DNA from: Anaeramoeba flamelloides
Lineage: Eukaryota > Metamonada > Anaeramoebidae
Direction: 5' to 3'
NCBI GenBank assembly: GCA_027625915.1
Contig: JANTQA010000023.1
Span: 9,238,001 to 9,302,000, forward strand
DNA: 64,000 nucleotides
Of this stretch, positions 25,496-36,300 are shown piece after piece. The notes below the pieces were generated by a model that was not told where the DNA came from, did not search any database, and saw only the letters and a program-made list of their open reading frames with translations. Each line of letters starts with the position of its first letter. Within the stretch, counting starts at the first letter, position 1. A program made the translations under genes and the position numbers.

Positions 25496-27521
25496 AAACA
25501 GAAAGGCAATAATCAATTATATTTTTCTATTTAATGATTCATAACAAAGTATAAGGATAATAACTTCAAATTAACATAGTCTACTCTTTATTATTGTTTA
25601 TTATTATTATTTAATCCCTTTCTATTTTATTTAATATTTCTAGTTTAATATTTTTTTTTTCTATTTCGATAATTATTTTTAACGAATTAAAAATCAAATC
25701 AAATTAAATAAAAAACTTTTTAAATCAAAAATTTTTGTGATTAATTTTAGTAATAAATTAAAATATTTTATTTTTTTCATTTCTTTGATTTAGTTTGTGA
25801 ATTTTTGAGACTTTGTTTTTTTTCTTTTTCTCTTAACATTTTTTTTTTTTTTGTTTTACTCAAAAACCTTACTTTTCAAGCACTATCAATATACAAAAGA
25901 AGACATTTATCCAATTATTTTTTCATTTATACCATTTATTAGTCTCAAAATACTAAAAACCGAGAACAATTCAATAATTTCACCATGGTACAATATTACT
26001 ACTTACTACTCTGTTATTAGTCCGTATTTGTAATAGAGCAACAATTAAAAAAGAAAAAAAAAAATCTTTCCTTAAAAAAATAAAATTAATTGAATTTGTC
26101 ATTAAACGAACAAAAATATCCAACCAAAATGATGGAATTATTTTGACAATTCCGATGAATGAAATCATTTAGATTATACCCCTTAAGTTATGAGTTATTT
26201 CAGATATGGTAAGTTTTTAAATTTTTCTGTATTCATCGATTTTTTTTTGTTAACAAAAAAATTAGGAAAAAAAAACTAATAAAAAATTGTAAAATAATAA
26301 AATCTTCATATTCAATTTTTTTTTGAAAAATAACTTAATATTGAAATTTTAATTAAACACTTTATTAAAAATTTTAATTTTTTTTTTTTGATTCCATTTT
26401 TAGATCAAGTTAGTGATTGTCTGGGAAGACCAAAAATGATTAATTGTTTTTAATTATAGTTAATTTTATGTTAATTTTTAGAATTTAAATGGTTTCTATA
26501 AGCTTAATATTTCATTATTTTGAAGTTTTGATTGTGAAACATTTGTAAAAATCAACATCTTTTGAAAAAAAATGTCTTTTATTGGAAGATATAATGATTC
26601 AATTTGGTTTAAAAGGATATTTTAGATTAACTTTGATATATTCACGTTATCTAACAATTCTAAATATCTGATTGAATTAATAGATTTTAATATTTCACCA
26701 TAAATAGTTTTCTTATTTTTAGTAAAGTTTACAAATAAAATTCAAATTTTGTATTTTTAGCCTTCCAAAGCAATTCGAAAGACTCGAAATGTAACCAAAT
26801 AATATTTCTTCTTGAAAATGTTAATTCATAATGACTTTGGTTTTACTTAAATGTAAGATTTGTCATAAAATTTTACACTGATCAAAAATCATTTTGCCAA
26901 TATTTACTATTTTAAAAACCAAAAAAATTTTTTTTTACTGAACCAAATTTTTTTAAATAGGGCACTTTGAAATTTGCAAAATATAGAAAATTTTTAGATT
27001 TAACTCTCGTTTAATTTGGTTCTTTCCATAAATAGAGAAGGAAGCGGGAATTAGAGTTTCAATATCACATGTAATTAAAAAATTTTTTTTCAGTAAATAA
27101 GTTCACACATTTAAAATAATTCAAAAATGGTCAATATACCTAACCTGTAACACAGAAAAAAAATAAACAGTAGTCCTTGATATTTGAAAATTATTTTTCA
27201 GTTTCAAGATTGGGTAAAATTATTTTTGTATTTGTTCTAAAATCTACAACAAGATTTCAGTGTAAGTGTTCTTTTAAAAGATAAACAAGTAAAAAAAAAA
27301 TTACCTGCGAAACAACCCAATAATCTTATTTGTAGAAAAAAAATATTTCTTTCGAGTTAGCTTTTGAAAAAGATTAAAAGAAATGTCTGTTTACGATAAT
27401 AGAGTAGTAACTATAACATACATTCAAAAATTTAAAAGATAAATAAAATAGTTTGGAGTTTACTTCAATTTTTCCATTTTTTGAAAGACTTTCTTTTATT
27501 TTTTTTTAAAAATTTTGAAGA
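25416..27521. other. Intergenic, no gene seen
   Basis: Contains an A run of about 32 at 25463-25494, just downstream of the receptor stop codon, and otherwise plain AT-rich DNA. The small open frames (for example 25851-26033) have no family resemblance. Confidence 0.6.
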
Positions 27522-28936
27522 ATGGAAATTGCAACACCAACATACAAAAACATTGTTACAATAAAACAACTCCTAAAACTTTTTAAAACATTTAAATCTC
27601 AATCACCCTTATTTTATGATCGATTGGATGTTGTGTATCATTGTCTTTCACAATTAAAGCCACTTGAAAACGCATCCAAGGCCGACAATGATCTCTTTCA
27701 AAATGTACTAAGTGAGGTTGGGCAAGTTATTGAAAGAACAGAAGCCTTTTCGATCAAATTTAAAAACGAAGCCAAAAAAGCGGGTATCATGTTCTCACAA
27801 TTTGCACCTTTAAGTGAGGATCAGATCGAACAACTTGGAGAATTTGCAAAGGAGTTTTTTTCTGATAAGGAAAATCTTGAACAAAGAACAGCACTTGAAG
27901 GCGAATTCCAACACCTGATCCAATTGCTTAATTTGCGTATAACAAAGGATTTAGGGATCCAAATGGAAAATGTTCTTGAAAATCAAACACAATTATTAGA
28001 GCATGTAAAATCTATTGACGAGAAAATTGTCGAGTTAACAGACAAAATGGATGACTGGTTTGAGAAAAATCAAGATCTTCTTGAAAAACTTCAAAAACAA
28101 ATTGCTGTAAATTTTTTATTTTTTCTTTTTTTTTTTTCTTGGTAAAACTTTTCTTCTTCTTGGAAAAATAACAAAAAAAAAAAAACAAATAAATTAATTT
28201 TGTTTTTTTCTCCTTCTTAAAAAAAAACGACAGCAAAAATTTGAACAAAAAGTTTTGAAAAAGGATCAAACACAATTTTCTTTTTTTTTTTTTTTTTTTG
28301 GAGATTGTCTCTTTGAGGTTGGCTTTCTTTTTTTGGAAATTAAAAATGTTTTATTCATTGTTTTGAATTGGAAACTTTGTTTTTTATGCAAGAAAATATG
28401 CTGATTGGTGTTATTTTAATTTCTCATACATTCAGTACCACTTTTAAGGTACAAAATTCCAAAGAAAATTCCAAAAAAAAGTACAAAAATTTCTCAAATT
28501 AAGGTCCAAAATTTAGAAATTTTTTATTTAAAATATGTGTGAAAAAAAAAAAGCCCTAAAAAATGTGCTTTAAATTGAATTTTTTTTGCCATAAATTTCG
28601 TTGAAAGTTTGTGTCTTAAAAGTGATAATTGCTGTAACCTAAACAAAAAAAACACAAACGAAAAGAAATACACAAACCTTTTTCTTGAAATTAAAACAAA
28701 ATAAGGTCTCTTTTTCAAATTACTTCTTTTGTAAATTGCTTTTGTATTGAATTTTTTTTGACAATTTTTTCAAAAATTAAAAATAATTTCTAAAAGCCCA
28801 ATCAACTATAAACAACATAAATCAAAATCAGAGACCATTTCCTTCATTATTTTGAATCAAATAATATTTAAAATTATATCTCTTTCAGGAAGCTTCTGAA
28901 GAGATATCTCTACAGATCAATGTTCGAAAAAAGTAA
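27522..28936 (+). CDS. Helical-bundle protein, possibly MLKL/HeLo-like four-helix domain, two exons
   Basis: The exons are 27522-28106 and 28889-28936, joined in phase 0 (donor GCT|GTAAAT, acceptor TTTCAG|GAAGCT). The product is about 210 residues and ends INVRKK. The protein is almost all predicted helix. Residues about 10-60, 60-95 and 125-160 are amphipathic segments, the last (EFQHLIQLLNLRITKDLGIQ) resembling the 'eF..L...L...i.dL.l' signature of the N-terminal four-helix bundles of MLKL-like and HeLo-like cell-death proteins. A coiled-coil-like stretch follows at about 160-195. No kinase or catalytic domain follows in the next 3 kb, so if related to MLKL it is the bundle alone. The 782-bp intron contains MITE A copy 3. 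That this is a gene is well supported by codon quality and splice fit; the family is a guess. Confidence 0.6.
28429..28635. mobile_element. MITE family A, copy 3 (inside intron)
   Basis: A diverged copy of the foldback element at 678-875, recognised by TTCAGTACCACTTTTAAGG on the left and GAAAGTTTGTGTCTTAAAAG on the right. It lies wholly within the intron of the helical-bundle gene, so it is removed by splicing. Confidence 0.65.
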
Positions 28937-29114
28937 TTTTATTTCCACTCATCAATTATAAAAATTCCTCACCATCTTCCGAAACAACAATGATTACAGT
29001 GATTAATGCTTTTGTACTTTCACTGGATCAGTTCTACTGGTTCAAAATGCCAAAAAAATTTGAAAAAAAAAAATAGATAAATTTTTTGATAAAATTTTAA
29101 AAAATTAATATTCT

Positions 29115-29180
29115 AGTTTCTGTGATTTCTGTGGTTTCGGTAATTTCTGTGATTTCTGTGATTTCTATGATTTCTGTGAT
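29115..29180 (+). repeat. 9-bp tandem repeat (TTTCTGTGA)n
   Basis: About seven imperfect copies of TTTCTGTGA (variants TTTCTGTGG, TTTCGGTAA, TTTCTATGA) just downstream of the helical-bundle gene. Each unit has two stop-prone frames, so it is not coding. Confidence 0.85.
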
Positions 29181-29812
29181 TTTTTTGATTTGCCCAATTT
29201 ATTTTTCAATTAAAATTACAATTTAGAACACTTCTCTTTAATTTCCAACCGTTCCCCACCCGAGAAAATATCAAAACAAAAACAAGGAAAATTTTTTTTT
29301 TTTAATTTTTCAAAAAATTAAAAAATTGTTAAATTGTAAAAATAATTGCCAAAATATTTTTGAACTCAAAAAAACAATACTATATCAAGATAAAATTGAA
29401 TTCTTCTTCCTGCCAAATAGTAAAAAATTATTGTTTTTATTTCACTATTTTGAAAATTTTTAATAGAAATTCCACCATTTATTAATTTAAAAAAGAAAAC
29501 TTATTCTTTTGAAAGTATTTTTTTTTTTATCATTTTTAATATTTCCAAGTTTTTATTTGGTAGAAATTGACAATTGAAAGCTTTTGAATTGCTTGGATTC
29601 TCTTTGTACTAACGCTTTTCATTTTTTCATAAAAATTATTATTTGATGACTTTTTTGTTATTTTATTGTAAAAATGTTGAACAAATAACAAACAAAATTA
29701 GAACTGAATTTGTTTCTGAATTGCGAAAAAAAGAGTCAAAATATGGTTTATTATGTATTTTCACAAATATTCTCTCCAATATCTTGGATCAATGAAATAG
29801 AATACTGTTTAA

Positions 29813-30744
29813 GGGACTAGTCTCTATTAATTTTTTTTTTGTCCAATAACTAAATAAGGAATCCTTATCTTGAAATATGTTTAAAATTGAAAATAGACAG
29901 GTTTTTTCAATGTTAGAACTTTTAGTTCTTGTTTTTTTAAAATTTTACAATTCTGCCAAAAAAAGTGACTTTTAAAAATTTTTTTTTGAAAAAAGATCTT
30001 AAACGGATGAGAATTTTTTGATTAATTTTGGATTTAATTATTTTCTCAAAAATAATATTTATTCTCATTTTTAAAAACGAAAAAATAATTTAAAACTGGT
30101 GAATATTTTCTCCTTCACTTCTATTCATCCAACTTGACTCTCTAAAGAACTCAATTTGTTTTATCAATAATTACTTTTTTAAAAAATAGTTCTTATTCTT
30201 TTCTTTGATTTTTTTTGACTCTGACAAAAACTTTTGGGATGGTAATTTGGGAACACTTAAAAAAACTTCAAATTCAACAAAAACAAAAGAGTGTAAACTC
30301 AAAAAGTAGATTCATGAAAAAAAAGAATGGTACAATATAAAAAAAGAAAATCTTTTATTAAGAGTAAAGCATATATTGTATATTTTTTTCGAATCAAACT
30401 ATGTTTTCATGCAAATCCAAAAAAACCCTTTCAGGTTTATTTTTCAAACTATTTTTTGTACGTCTTCCACAAACATAACAAGGTTTTGCTTTCTTGCTCA
30501 TATTTTTTTTTATTTTTTGTATTTTTGCGAAAAGTTGAAAAAAAGCAACTTTTAAAAAAGTGAAAAAATGCAAAAATTTTTTATTTCTATAAAAACAATA
30601 ACTAAATTTAATGAATGTCATTTAGCAAAATTTCATTACTATACTAAGAAGTTTTTCACTTTGGTAATAAATCTAAGTAATTGGCAAAAAAAATTCTAAA
30701 TCTCTATTAAATTTACCTAAAAAAATTTAATATAGACTAGTCCC
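29813..30744. mobile_element. TTAA-flanked element O (932 bp)
   Basis: The ends are GGGACTAGTCTCTATTAA on the left and, inverted, GGGACTAGTCTATATTAA on the right, each flanked by TTAA (29809-29812 and 30745-30748). A TTAA target duplication is diagnostic of piggyBac-type insertion. On the minus strand, 30394-30501 encodes a 35-residue stretch with CYVCGRR. It might be a scrap of the cysteine-rich tail seen in such transposases, but it is too short to say. Related copies are P (39606-40955), G1 (48741-49492) and G2 (52508-56601). Confidence 0.75.
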
Positions 30745-31573
30745 TTAATATAAATTATTTTATAGTTGCTTTATACAAAATGAAGCGCATATTCTTTTTT
30801 TATTTTTTTTTTTTTTTAAAATTAATTTTAACAAAATTGAGAATATTTCTTCATTATAAAAAAAAAAAAGGTCATAATACTTTGTTGAATAATATAATTT
30901 AATATAAGAAAAATACTTTTTAAAGGTTAATTAATGGTTTTGATTAAAATAAATTAATTTTTTTCTTGTATTTTACTAAATTAAAGAAACGGCTTTCCAT
31001 TAGCCTATCGTATTTTTTGACATAAAGCAAACGATTTAATAAAATATTTTATGATCAAAGTCACCAAAAAATGTTGAAAAACGGACTTGAATTTTTTAAA
31101 ATGATTTTTTGTTGTGCTTGTGAATTATTAAAAAATAAACTTTATTTGTTTTTTTGTATCTAAAACAATTTTTGTGACAAAACCTACAAATCACAGAAAC
31201 TAGAAAATTGAAAAATTGAAAATTCAAACTTTTTGAAAAAGGGATATCTTTGAATTTATAAAAACAAAAAAAAAAAAAACCAAATTAAATCAAATTTTTC
31301 TTTAATAATTCCCAAACTGAATTAAACGCTCTTCACTGAAACAAAAAAATTAATAAATAAAAGCGTCCTTTCAATATGTAAAATTTAGAAGTTAGTCAAG
31401 TGTCTTAGATTGCCGTTAAGTGTATAGGTTTTTTTTAATTTAAAAGAATGGAGGAAAAATTAAAGATTTTACTCAATTCTTTTAAATTTCAAAAAAACCT
31501 AATGGTAAGTGCAGTAGAGTGCCTATAAGTGCCTAGCTTTTTTTTAATTTTTGAAATTAAAAAAAAGCTAACG

Positions 31574-31650
31574 GCGGTTTTCCAGAATTCAAAAGAATTT
31601 AGTAAAATCAAAGATTTAACTCAATTTTTTTAAATTCTGGAAAAGCTAAC
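31574..31650. repeat. Hairpin repeat L (about 60-bp palindrome)
   Basis: CCAGAATTCAAAAGAATTTA on the left pairs with AATTTTTTTAAATTCTGG on the right around a short centre, AATCAAAGATTT. The same palindrome occurs at about 14896-14956, 45227-45290, 57553-57612, 57789-57850 and 58623-58684, with a half copy at 31444-31490. Confidence 0.75.
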
Positions 31651-32084
31651 GGTGGTTTTTTTTAATTGAAGAATTTAAAAGAAAATTTAATAAATTGTCT
31701 TTTTATTTCTGAAATTTAAAAAAAACCTAATGGCTATAAAAGTGGAAATTAATTTCCTCTCTCCAAAATAAATAATAAAAAAAAAACACCGAGAATTTAT
31801 TCTATTTCTCCAATAAAACCGGGCCATTTTTACTCAAGAAGAGTTTATAAAAAAATAAATAAATGAACTTCTAAATAAAACGAAAATAAAAATAATATCA
31901 AATCAATTAATAATTGGCGATTTAAATTAGATCCAAATAAAGAATTAGAAAAATAAAATGTAAATAATAATAAAAACGAAAAAAAAAAATTCTAATAATT
32001 TTTTTCACAACCCCACAATTTTCTTTTTTCTTTTTCGTTACCAAAATCTTTTTATTATTAAAAAAAAAAAAAAAAAAAAAATAG

Positions 32085-32651
32085 ATGGGAAGGCAGAAAC
32101 CACCGAAATTAAAACTATTTAATATTCAAAAGGAAGATCTTGCTGATAGATATTCATTAGACGAGAAAAGTGCAAAATTCTTCTTTAATATCTTTTCTCA
32201 ACAAGGAAGAAAAAAAATCAGATTCAGGGATGTTGGTGAGTTAAGAGATGGATCCAAACAAGACAAAATCCAAATTATTACGAAATTTCTTTTCCCTGGA
32301 TGGGACGAGAACAATTCTGGTGGCTTGGGGGAAAAGGAGCTGATTACTTCCTTAAAAACGTCTGCATATATAACAAACACCGTTTATTTGAAAGAATGGG
32401 TTCAATTATCTGTAAAAGAACTTCAATCACAATTAAACACCAGGCAAAAAAGAGAATTACGCCGCGTTCTTGAAAACACTGCAAAGCAAGATTATAAAGA
32501 TCTTGGTGGCGACGAGAAAGTCGAAGAAATCCTTTCCAACCAACAATACCTCAAAGATGATGAACTTAATAAAAAAGGGTTTATCGAGCTTGTAATGAAG
32601 GATGAAATTATTTATAGTACAATTCAAAAAATGTTGACCATTTTGCATTAA
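32085..32651 (+). CDS. EF-hand calcium-binding protein (calcineurin-B/recoverin-like layout)
   Basis: A single exon of 188 residues. Residues 74-85 form one textbook EF-hand loop (DENNSGGLGEKE: D1, N3, S5, G6, L8, E12). It is preceded by a segment (IRFRDVGELRDGSKQDKI) like the inter-EF linker of calcineurin B and neuronal calcium sensors. A degenerate EF-hand is possible near residues 165-178 (ELNKKGFIELVM). The N terminus, MGRQKP, has Gly2 but Pro at position 6, which is poor for myristoylation. The ATG directly follows a long A run and the sequence ATAG; no upstream exon is needed. Calcium binding is expected for the one good loop; partner and pathway are unknown. A possible membrane-spanning exon lies 143 bp downstream. 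Confidence 0.85.
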   Translation: MGRQKPPKLKLFNIQKEDLADRYSLDEKSAKFFFNIFSQQGRKKIRFRDVGELRDGSKQDKIQIITKFLFPGWDENNSGGLGEKELITSLKTSAYITNTVYLKEWVQLSVKELQSQLNTRQKRELRRVLENTAKQDYKDLGGDEKVEEILSNQQYLKDDELNKKGFIELVMKDEIIYSTIQKMLTILH

Positions 32652-32793
32652 TTGTTTAACTTTCTGTTATTTTATTTTTTTTAAAAATATAATTTTTGAA
32701 TTGTTTAATAATTTCTTTTTTGACTTATTATTCTTTTTTTATTTTCTATGTTTTTCTATTATTCTTTTTTTTATTATTCCTTTAATTTCAACA

Positions 32794-33073
32794 GAATATT
32801 TTTATTAAAAAATTGATTCGAAATCTTTTTTTATTAGCCTTAATGTTTTATTTTTCCTATTTTTTTTTTATTTTCACAATAAAATATTTTGTGTCAAATC
32901 AAAAAGGGTATATTATTAAATTTCAAATTTGGTCTAATTTCAAAATTGGTCAAATTGAATTTTTTAGTATATTTTTGAAGAGTTTCTTGATTATTATTAT
33001 TTGTATGATGGTTTTTAATGTTTTTTTATTATTGTGGGTGGAAAAATCGAAAAGATTATTTTGTGATTGGTAG
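32794..33073 (+). CDS. Possible terminal exon encoding two TM segments
   Basis: Follows a plausible acceptor (TTTAATTTCAACAG) and stays open for 92 codons to a TAG at 33071-33073. The product has two hydrophobic segments (about residues 9-32 and 62-85) around a polar loop (SNQKGYIIKF). There is no ATG near the start, so it would need an upstream exon, and none is obvious except the EF-hand gene, whose own stop precedes it. A splice from the GTAATG inside the last EF-hand codons would join in phase but would remove that gene's C terminus. T-rich composition could create such a frame by chance. Confidence 0.22.
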
Positions 33074-33505
33074 TATTTTATAACTTAAAATGTAGAAAAT
33101 TCAAAATACTGAAATCATCGATACTAAATATTTGAAAAAATTTGTTCGAAAATCTATTTTAACACAAAAAGTTAAGTGGAAAATTTTTTCCACTTAAAAC
33201 AAGTTTCCAAAGTCTATTTGGTCTCTTAATAATTTTTTTTTCTCAAAATCCTGCCAAAATTTTCTAGTAAACATCCAAACCACCCAGGTATACTCTAACC
33301 TACCCTAAAGTACCTCAACCTACCTGTAAAGGATGTTTTTAATACCTACAGTCAATATATTTCAATGGAATTGACTATTTTGAAAAAAATGAGAATTTGT
33401 CCAAATTTGAAATTTAATAATTTTCCCATCAAAAACACCACGAAGAAAAAAACAAAAAAACATTTTTTTTAATTTAAAATATCAGATCAAAACTCGATTT
33501 AATAT

Positions 33506-34199
33506 AAACTCTGTTTCAGTCAAAGGGGCCCAACGTTTTTTTCAAATATCAATTATTTTCTATAATTGACCTTTGAAGAACAAATAAGAAATAAACAGAA
33601 TAATAGACATCAAAGAATTGTTGATATATGTCTGAAATAAAACTAATTAATCAATAAATTTTCTTAAAAATTGAAAAACTCAAATTCTTCGGGCTCATTG
33701 AGAAAAACAACAATGTTCGTTTTGAACTTCTACTGGTATTTGAATAATAAATCGGAAACAATTTTTCTCTTCATTTTTCATACTTTTCTTTTAGAAATCA
33801 AGCCCCCAAACGAAGTTTGTTGGTATTTGTCGTCTCTATTTGAAAAAGGAAATGAAAATGAAGTGAAAATTTTTCACATTGATTAAACAAATATCAGGAT
33901 CAAAGATCGAATAGAATTGCAAAAGAAATCAATATGATTTCTCAACAATCTTTACATAGTTTCAATAACCTTAGAATAACACTTTTTTACCAAGTGACTA
34001 TTGATCTTGCAATAAAAAAATTTTTTGCAAATGAATGAAGTTTTAAAAAAAAAACCGAAAAAAAAAAAACAAAAATGTGAAAAAATGATTTCAATTTTGA
34101 AAATTTCCAAAATAAATTTTTTCTTCTAATATCTATGTAATTACTTTAAACTCAGGTATTATACCCTTACAACTGGGCCACTTTGACTGAAAAATAGTT
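33506..34199 (+). mobile_element. Tc1/mariner-like MITE family E, copy 2 (with F1 inside)
   Basis: Ends are AACTCTGTTTCAGTCAAAGG and its inverted relative (CCACTTTGACTGAAAAATAG), flanked by TA on both sides. It is longer than copy 1 by about 160 bp because element F (33731-33898) is inserted in it; copy 1 shows the uninterrupted sequence. Confidence 0.8.
33731..33898. mobile_element. MITE family F, copy 1 (nested in E2)
   Basis: 168 bp with inverted ends TACTGGTATTTGAATAATAA and CAAATATCAGG. Subterminal words TTTCACTTCATTTTCC are inverted between the two ends. Other copies are at 41494-41660 and 47253-47431. Confidence 0.75.
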
Positions 34200-35282
34200 T
34201 AGTTAAAAAAATCTAGTTTTATCATCAATTTAGTGTCGATAATTATTTTTGAAAAGTATATTTTTTTCGGTAATTTGTTTATTTTGAAAAATAAAAAACC
34301 AGCATTTTTTTTTTGATAAAATGCTTTTTTGGAATTATTCAAATAAAATAAGACAGTACAATGATCAATTTTTGTTATACAGCATCGCTTAATATGAGAC
34401 TTAATTGTCAAGTATATTTATAAAGTCATCTGAAATGCTTGAATACTTGAAAAGAAATAAGAGTGGCCTTTTTATAATAATTATTTGATTTTCCAAGGCT
34501 TTAAAAGTAAATTTGAGATTTGGATTGAAGAAAATTGTTTCAGAAAGTCCAAAATTCAGAAATTAAATCTAAATTTTAATTGAAAGGTGTAAGAAACACC
34601 AGTACACAATATAAGATTGAAAAATATAATAGTTTTTTCAAAGTTATTTTAGAAGAATTAGATTATAGATACTCCATTTTTTTAGAAAAAAATGTAAAAC
34701 TTTTATTAAACTAATTGTTCACAATTATAAGACAGTAAAATTCAAAAAAAAATTAAACAGTTTTTTAATTCGATTTCCATTTTATCAAATCCAATAACTA
34801 TTATTTATGAATAATTCTTGAAAAGGGGTTTCTCCAAGGTCAAATAATTCTCCAATTTTTTTTTGAATTTAAATCACTAAAAGGATTTTATTCAAAACGG
34901 AGTAAAAAATATTTTCATAAAATGTAAAATAAAAATGATATCTGAAAACACTTATTTGTGTTTTATCCATATATGAAAAAATAATTATTAAAAAAAAAAA
35001 ATTTAATAAAATAGTAATTTTGAGAAATTTATTTGGTTTTTTTATGGAGGTTATTTTTTCGAGATATAATACTATTTAATTTATATTTTCATATTACCTT
35101 CATATTATTTTTAATAATTATTTGAAAATATTTTCTCTATTAATATTATCCGAATCAAATAATTTTTGAGATTTTCAAAAAAAAAAAAATTAAATAATAA
35201 TTATTTTTATTCGAAATAATGTTCTAGAAAAAAGAATTTCAGATTTCATGAATATTTTTTTATATTTTTATTATTCATTATA

Positions 35283-36300
35283 AACTGAATTCCAAAAATT
35301 TGGACACAGATTTAATTGTTGAAAGAATAACAATACTCCCCTTTATATTCAATTTGGGAATAATTTTGATTTCATAAACTATTTCATAATTTATCTTTTT
35401 TGTTTTATTTTCATTTCCTTTTTTCACGTTACGTAATCTTTTCATTAGATCTGGGTATTTTTTTTCTATGATTGATAGAAAGTTAGTATTGAGTTTGTTA
35501 AATTGGAAAATAACATACAATTGGTTGATATTATCTTATCATCTGATTGATCGACAATTGTTGGTGAAATTTCAAAAAATTTTCCTATACATTTTTTATT
35601 CCACTCTTTTCATTATTTTGGATACACCAAATATTTTTTGAGTTTTATATTTTTTTCATTTATTTGGATCAAAATGATTATTTATAAAAACATTAATGAT
35701 TGGTTACTTAAAAGTGATTTTATATTAAGTTTGTAAAAATTAATAAATTGAGTTTTTTTTTGCCTACAGTGATCAAAATAATGAGTGCACAAAGACTATA
35801 ATCCATGTTTTAAAATATAATCTATGTTTTTTTTTTCTTCTTGTTCCAAGGCAACATTCAACCGACTACCAAATAGTATACCTAAGTTCATATCAATTTT
35901 GAAAGTAAACACCTGGTTATTTTCAGTAAAATTTAAATTAGGAATGGAATTTATTGAAAATATTGCATAATTTTCTCAATTTTTTCTCAATTTTTTTGTT
36001 TTTGATTGTTTTTTTGATATTGAAAAATTTTCTTTAAAATTTACTCTATTTTTTGAGATAAATTTTGCATTTTGAAACTTCATTTTTAGAATTGATTTTT
36101 AAATAATAGAAAACAAGAAAGCAATACCATTTTTTTTTCGGGTTTATTATCAGTTTCTTTGATTGGTTGATGTATAGGTCTTCAATAACAAAAAAACACA
36201 CTTTTTATTTTGAAACACTCTGATTAAGTTTTTTTTGTACGCTTTATTTTTACTACAGTATTTTTGATTTTGGATGTATCAAAATTTTTGGAATTGGGTT
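35283..36300. mobile_element. Tc1/mariner-like element J, copy 1 (with K inside)
   Basis: Ends are AACTGAATTCCAAAAATTTG and the inverted CAAAATTTTTGGAATTGGG, flanked by TA at 35281-35282 and 36301-36302. The CCAAAAATTTGGACACA core is typical of Tc1/mariner termini. Without the nested K element it is about 524 bp, matching copy 2 (39812-40339). No intact transposase is present. Confidence 0.8.
35767..36258. mobile_element. Tc1/mariner-like MITE K, nested in J1
   Basis: 492 bp with ends CAGTGATCAAAATAATGAGT and, inverted, CTGTAGTAAAAATAAAGCGT, flanked by TA at 35765-35766 and 36259-36260. Copy J2 shows the site without the insertion, at about 40297 (tttgacaatttttgattt). Only one copy is in the window. 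Confidence 0.8.

Larger units (their letters stand above)
28937..32084. other. Intergenic with one TTAA-flanked element and hairpin repeats
   Basis: Holds a 9-bp tandem repeat at about 29115-29180, element O (29813-30744) and a cluster of hairpin and partial repeats at 31.4-31.75 kb. The final 24 bases before the EF-hand ATG include an A run of about 22. No independent gene was recognised. Confidence 0.6.

Noticed and set aside
30394-30621. CYVCGRR-containing frame inside element O as a piggyBac cysteine-rich tail
   Set aside because: Only one Cys pair in about 35 residues; too little to support a transposase relic, though noted under element O.
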